A DNA stretch of 6,846 bases from positions 1 to 6,846 of the forward strand of contig JBFMDN010000120.1 in assembly GCA_040753915.1 (NCBI GenBank), written 5' to 3'. Position 1 is the stretch's first letter. Every line of letters starts with the position of its first letter. Below, piece after piece: positions 6,298 through 6,846 of the stretch. This DNA is from JBFMDN01 sp040753915. Lineage in GTDB: Bacteria; Desulfobacterota; Desulfomonilia; Desulfomonilales; Desulfomonilaceae. The notes beneath the pieces are model-generated. The model had not been told where the DNA came from. It did not search any database and was given only the letters and a program-made list of their open reading frames with translations. Position numbers and translations under genes: made by a program.

Positions 6298-6533
6298 TCC
6301 TGTATCTCAGGTGACAGCGGACCCGTACTTGGCCTGTGTGGAGGATAGCAGCAGATCTTGCCGTTCAAAGGAATGGGACGGTGGCGGATCGAATCAACCT
6401 GCGAGACCTAACGACCCGTTGTAGCCGCTTCAAGCACGAGGTCGTGGACAAGGTCATTGCCAAGAGCTTCGTCCGCTTCCCGTGTGTCTAGGACATTTGT
6501 GGGCGGATCGCAAAGCCGTGGGACGGGGGTCTG
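6298..6533. other. Region after the operon, with a short open frame of unclear meaning
   Basis: No T-tailed terminator is seen right after the SDR stop. A frame open from 6315 to a TAG at 6489-6491 has a GTG at 6381 and ends with a 36-residue, protein-like stretch (RINLRDLTTRC, then FKHEVVDKVIAKSF). It has no clear ribosome site and I do not recognise it; it might be the tail of a decayed gene. It ends about 40 bases before the right repeat. Confidence 0.25.
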
Positions 6534-6668
6534 AAACTGTCTCAAGACTCGGGACACACCAAAGATCGTAGCACGATTGGGTGTCGATGCGTGGAAAGGC
6601 ACCCTCACCCCACCCCTCTCCCAGAGGGAGAGGGAGCCGGCAGAATCCCCTCTGCCCCGCTTCGGGGG
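6534..6668 (-). repeat. Right copy of the 135-bp inverted repeat
   Basis: This is the reverse complement partner of 106-240, without gaps and with 13 mismatches. It carries the same dyad (6538-6556, TGTCTCAAGACTCGGGACA) and the same 9-bp stem CCCTCTCCC/GGGAGAGGG with an AGA loop (6614-6634). Facing the end of the operon, the strong stem could also help to stop or stabilise transcripts from either side. Confidence 0.85.
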
Positions 6669-6686
6669 AGAGGGTCAGGGTGAGGG
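6602..6686. repeat. Complete hairpin element within and beyond the right repeat
   Basis: CCCTCACCC (6602-6610) is the exact reverse complement of GGGTGAGGG (6678-6686), and just inside them CCCCTCTCCC (6613-6622) pairs with GGGAGAGGG and the G-run next to it (6664-6674). The 85-bp unit therefore has imperfect terminal inverted repeats of about 20 bp, like a miniature palindromic element. The left copy lacks the outer arm. Confidence 0.65.
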
Positions 6687-6753
6687 AGTGTGCCACGATT
6701 ATCACGGACTGCAGGCTTTTGACTCGCGTTCCGCACCCCCACAAACAGTAGGT

Positions 6754-6846
6754 GTGGTATTTTTTTCGTCGTTAAATACGAAAAGTGATTACAGGGACTT
6801 GTACGAAGCAATGGAATATGGTACGCAGGGGGAGCTTTTGAAGGAG
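6754..6846 (+). CDS. Possible 5' end of a gene running off the window
   Basis: A frame open to the window end reads VVFFSSLNTKSDYRDLYEAM, then EYGTQGELLKE, which has a protein-like mix of residues. Possible starts are GTG at 6754, TTG at 6799 or ATG at 6811. None has a well-spaced ribosome site (AGGGA lies 13 bases before the ATG). Too little is present for a family call. Confidence 0.3.
   Translation, partial: MVFFSSLNTKSDYRDLYEAMEYGTQGELLKE

Noticed and set aside
106..6668. A composite transposon defined by the inverted repeats.
   Set aside because: No transposase or target duplication is visible, the repeats resemble dispersed intergenic hairpins, and the left copy is incomplete. I report the bracket only as an observation.
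1..6846. CRISPR array, tRNA or rRNA genes.
   Set aside because: No regularly spaced short direct repeats, no cloverleaf-like stretch and no conserved rRNA segment were seen on either strand.

Overview
The window looks like an accessory stretch of an anaerobic, Gram-negative bacterial genome, most likely a Desulfobacterota (deltaproteobacterial) sulfate reducer or syntroph. That placement is an inference. It rests on the stand-alone molybdopterin enzyme of the acetylene-hydratase-like type, the predicted outer-membrane barrel, and the several families of GC-rich hairpin repeats between genes. No rRNA, tRNA or housekeeping gene is present to fix the taxonomy.

Layout. 1-64 holds two mirror-image hairpins of an intergenic repeat. 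106-240 is the left copy of a 135-bp repeat, and its inverted partner lies at 6534-6668, so the two copies bracket everything between them. 241-517 is non-coding with one perfect 20-bp palindrome. 518-1570 (minus) encodes a probable outer-membrane beta-barrel protein of unknown function. 1571-2234 has no convincing gene, only hairpins, a candidate minus-strand promoter and a small palindrome. 2235-2613 is the decayed head of a second copy of the same kind of cassette as the intact one: a promoter, a possible TetR start, and two separated pieces of a molybdopterin oxidoreductase gene. 2614-2765 has nothing I can assign. 2766-6297 is the intact plus-strand operon: promoter and dyad, TetR regulator, molybdopterin oxidoreductase, and SDR dehydrogenase. 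6298-6846 carries the right repeat and, at the very edge, a possible truncated gene start.

How the genes may work together. The TetR protein probably controls its own operon through sites between the promoter and its start codon. The molybdopterin enzyme is cytoplasmic, has one [4Fe-4S] site and a cysteine metal ligand, and has no electron-transfer subunit next to it. This suits a hydratase, dehydroxylase or transhydroxylase-like reaction, or a reaction using a soluble redox carrier. The SDR has an intact catalytic tetrad and would interconvert an alcohol and a ketone. A two-step hydroxyl-forming (or hydroxyl-removing) and NAD-linked redox pathway is therefore a reasonable hypothesis; the substrate cannot be read from the sequence.

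The most notable observations are the decayed paralogous cassette directly upstream of the intact one with a duplicated promoter element, the combination of a lone acetylene-hydratase-like enzyme with an SDR, and the long inverted repeats that bracket the locus.
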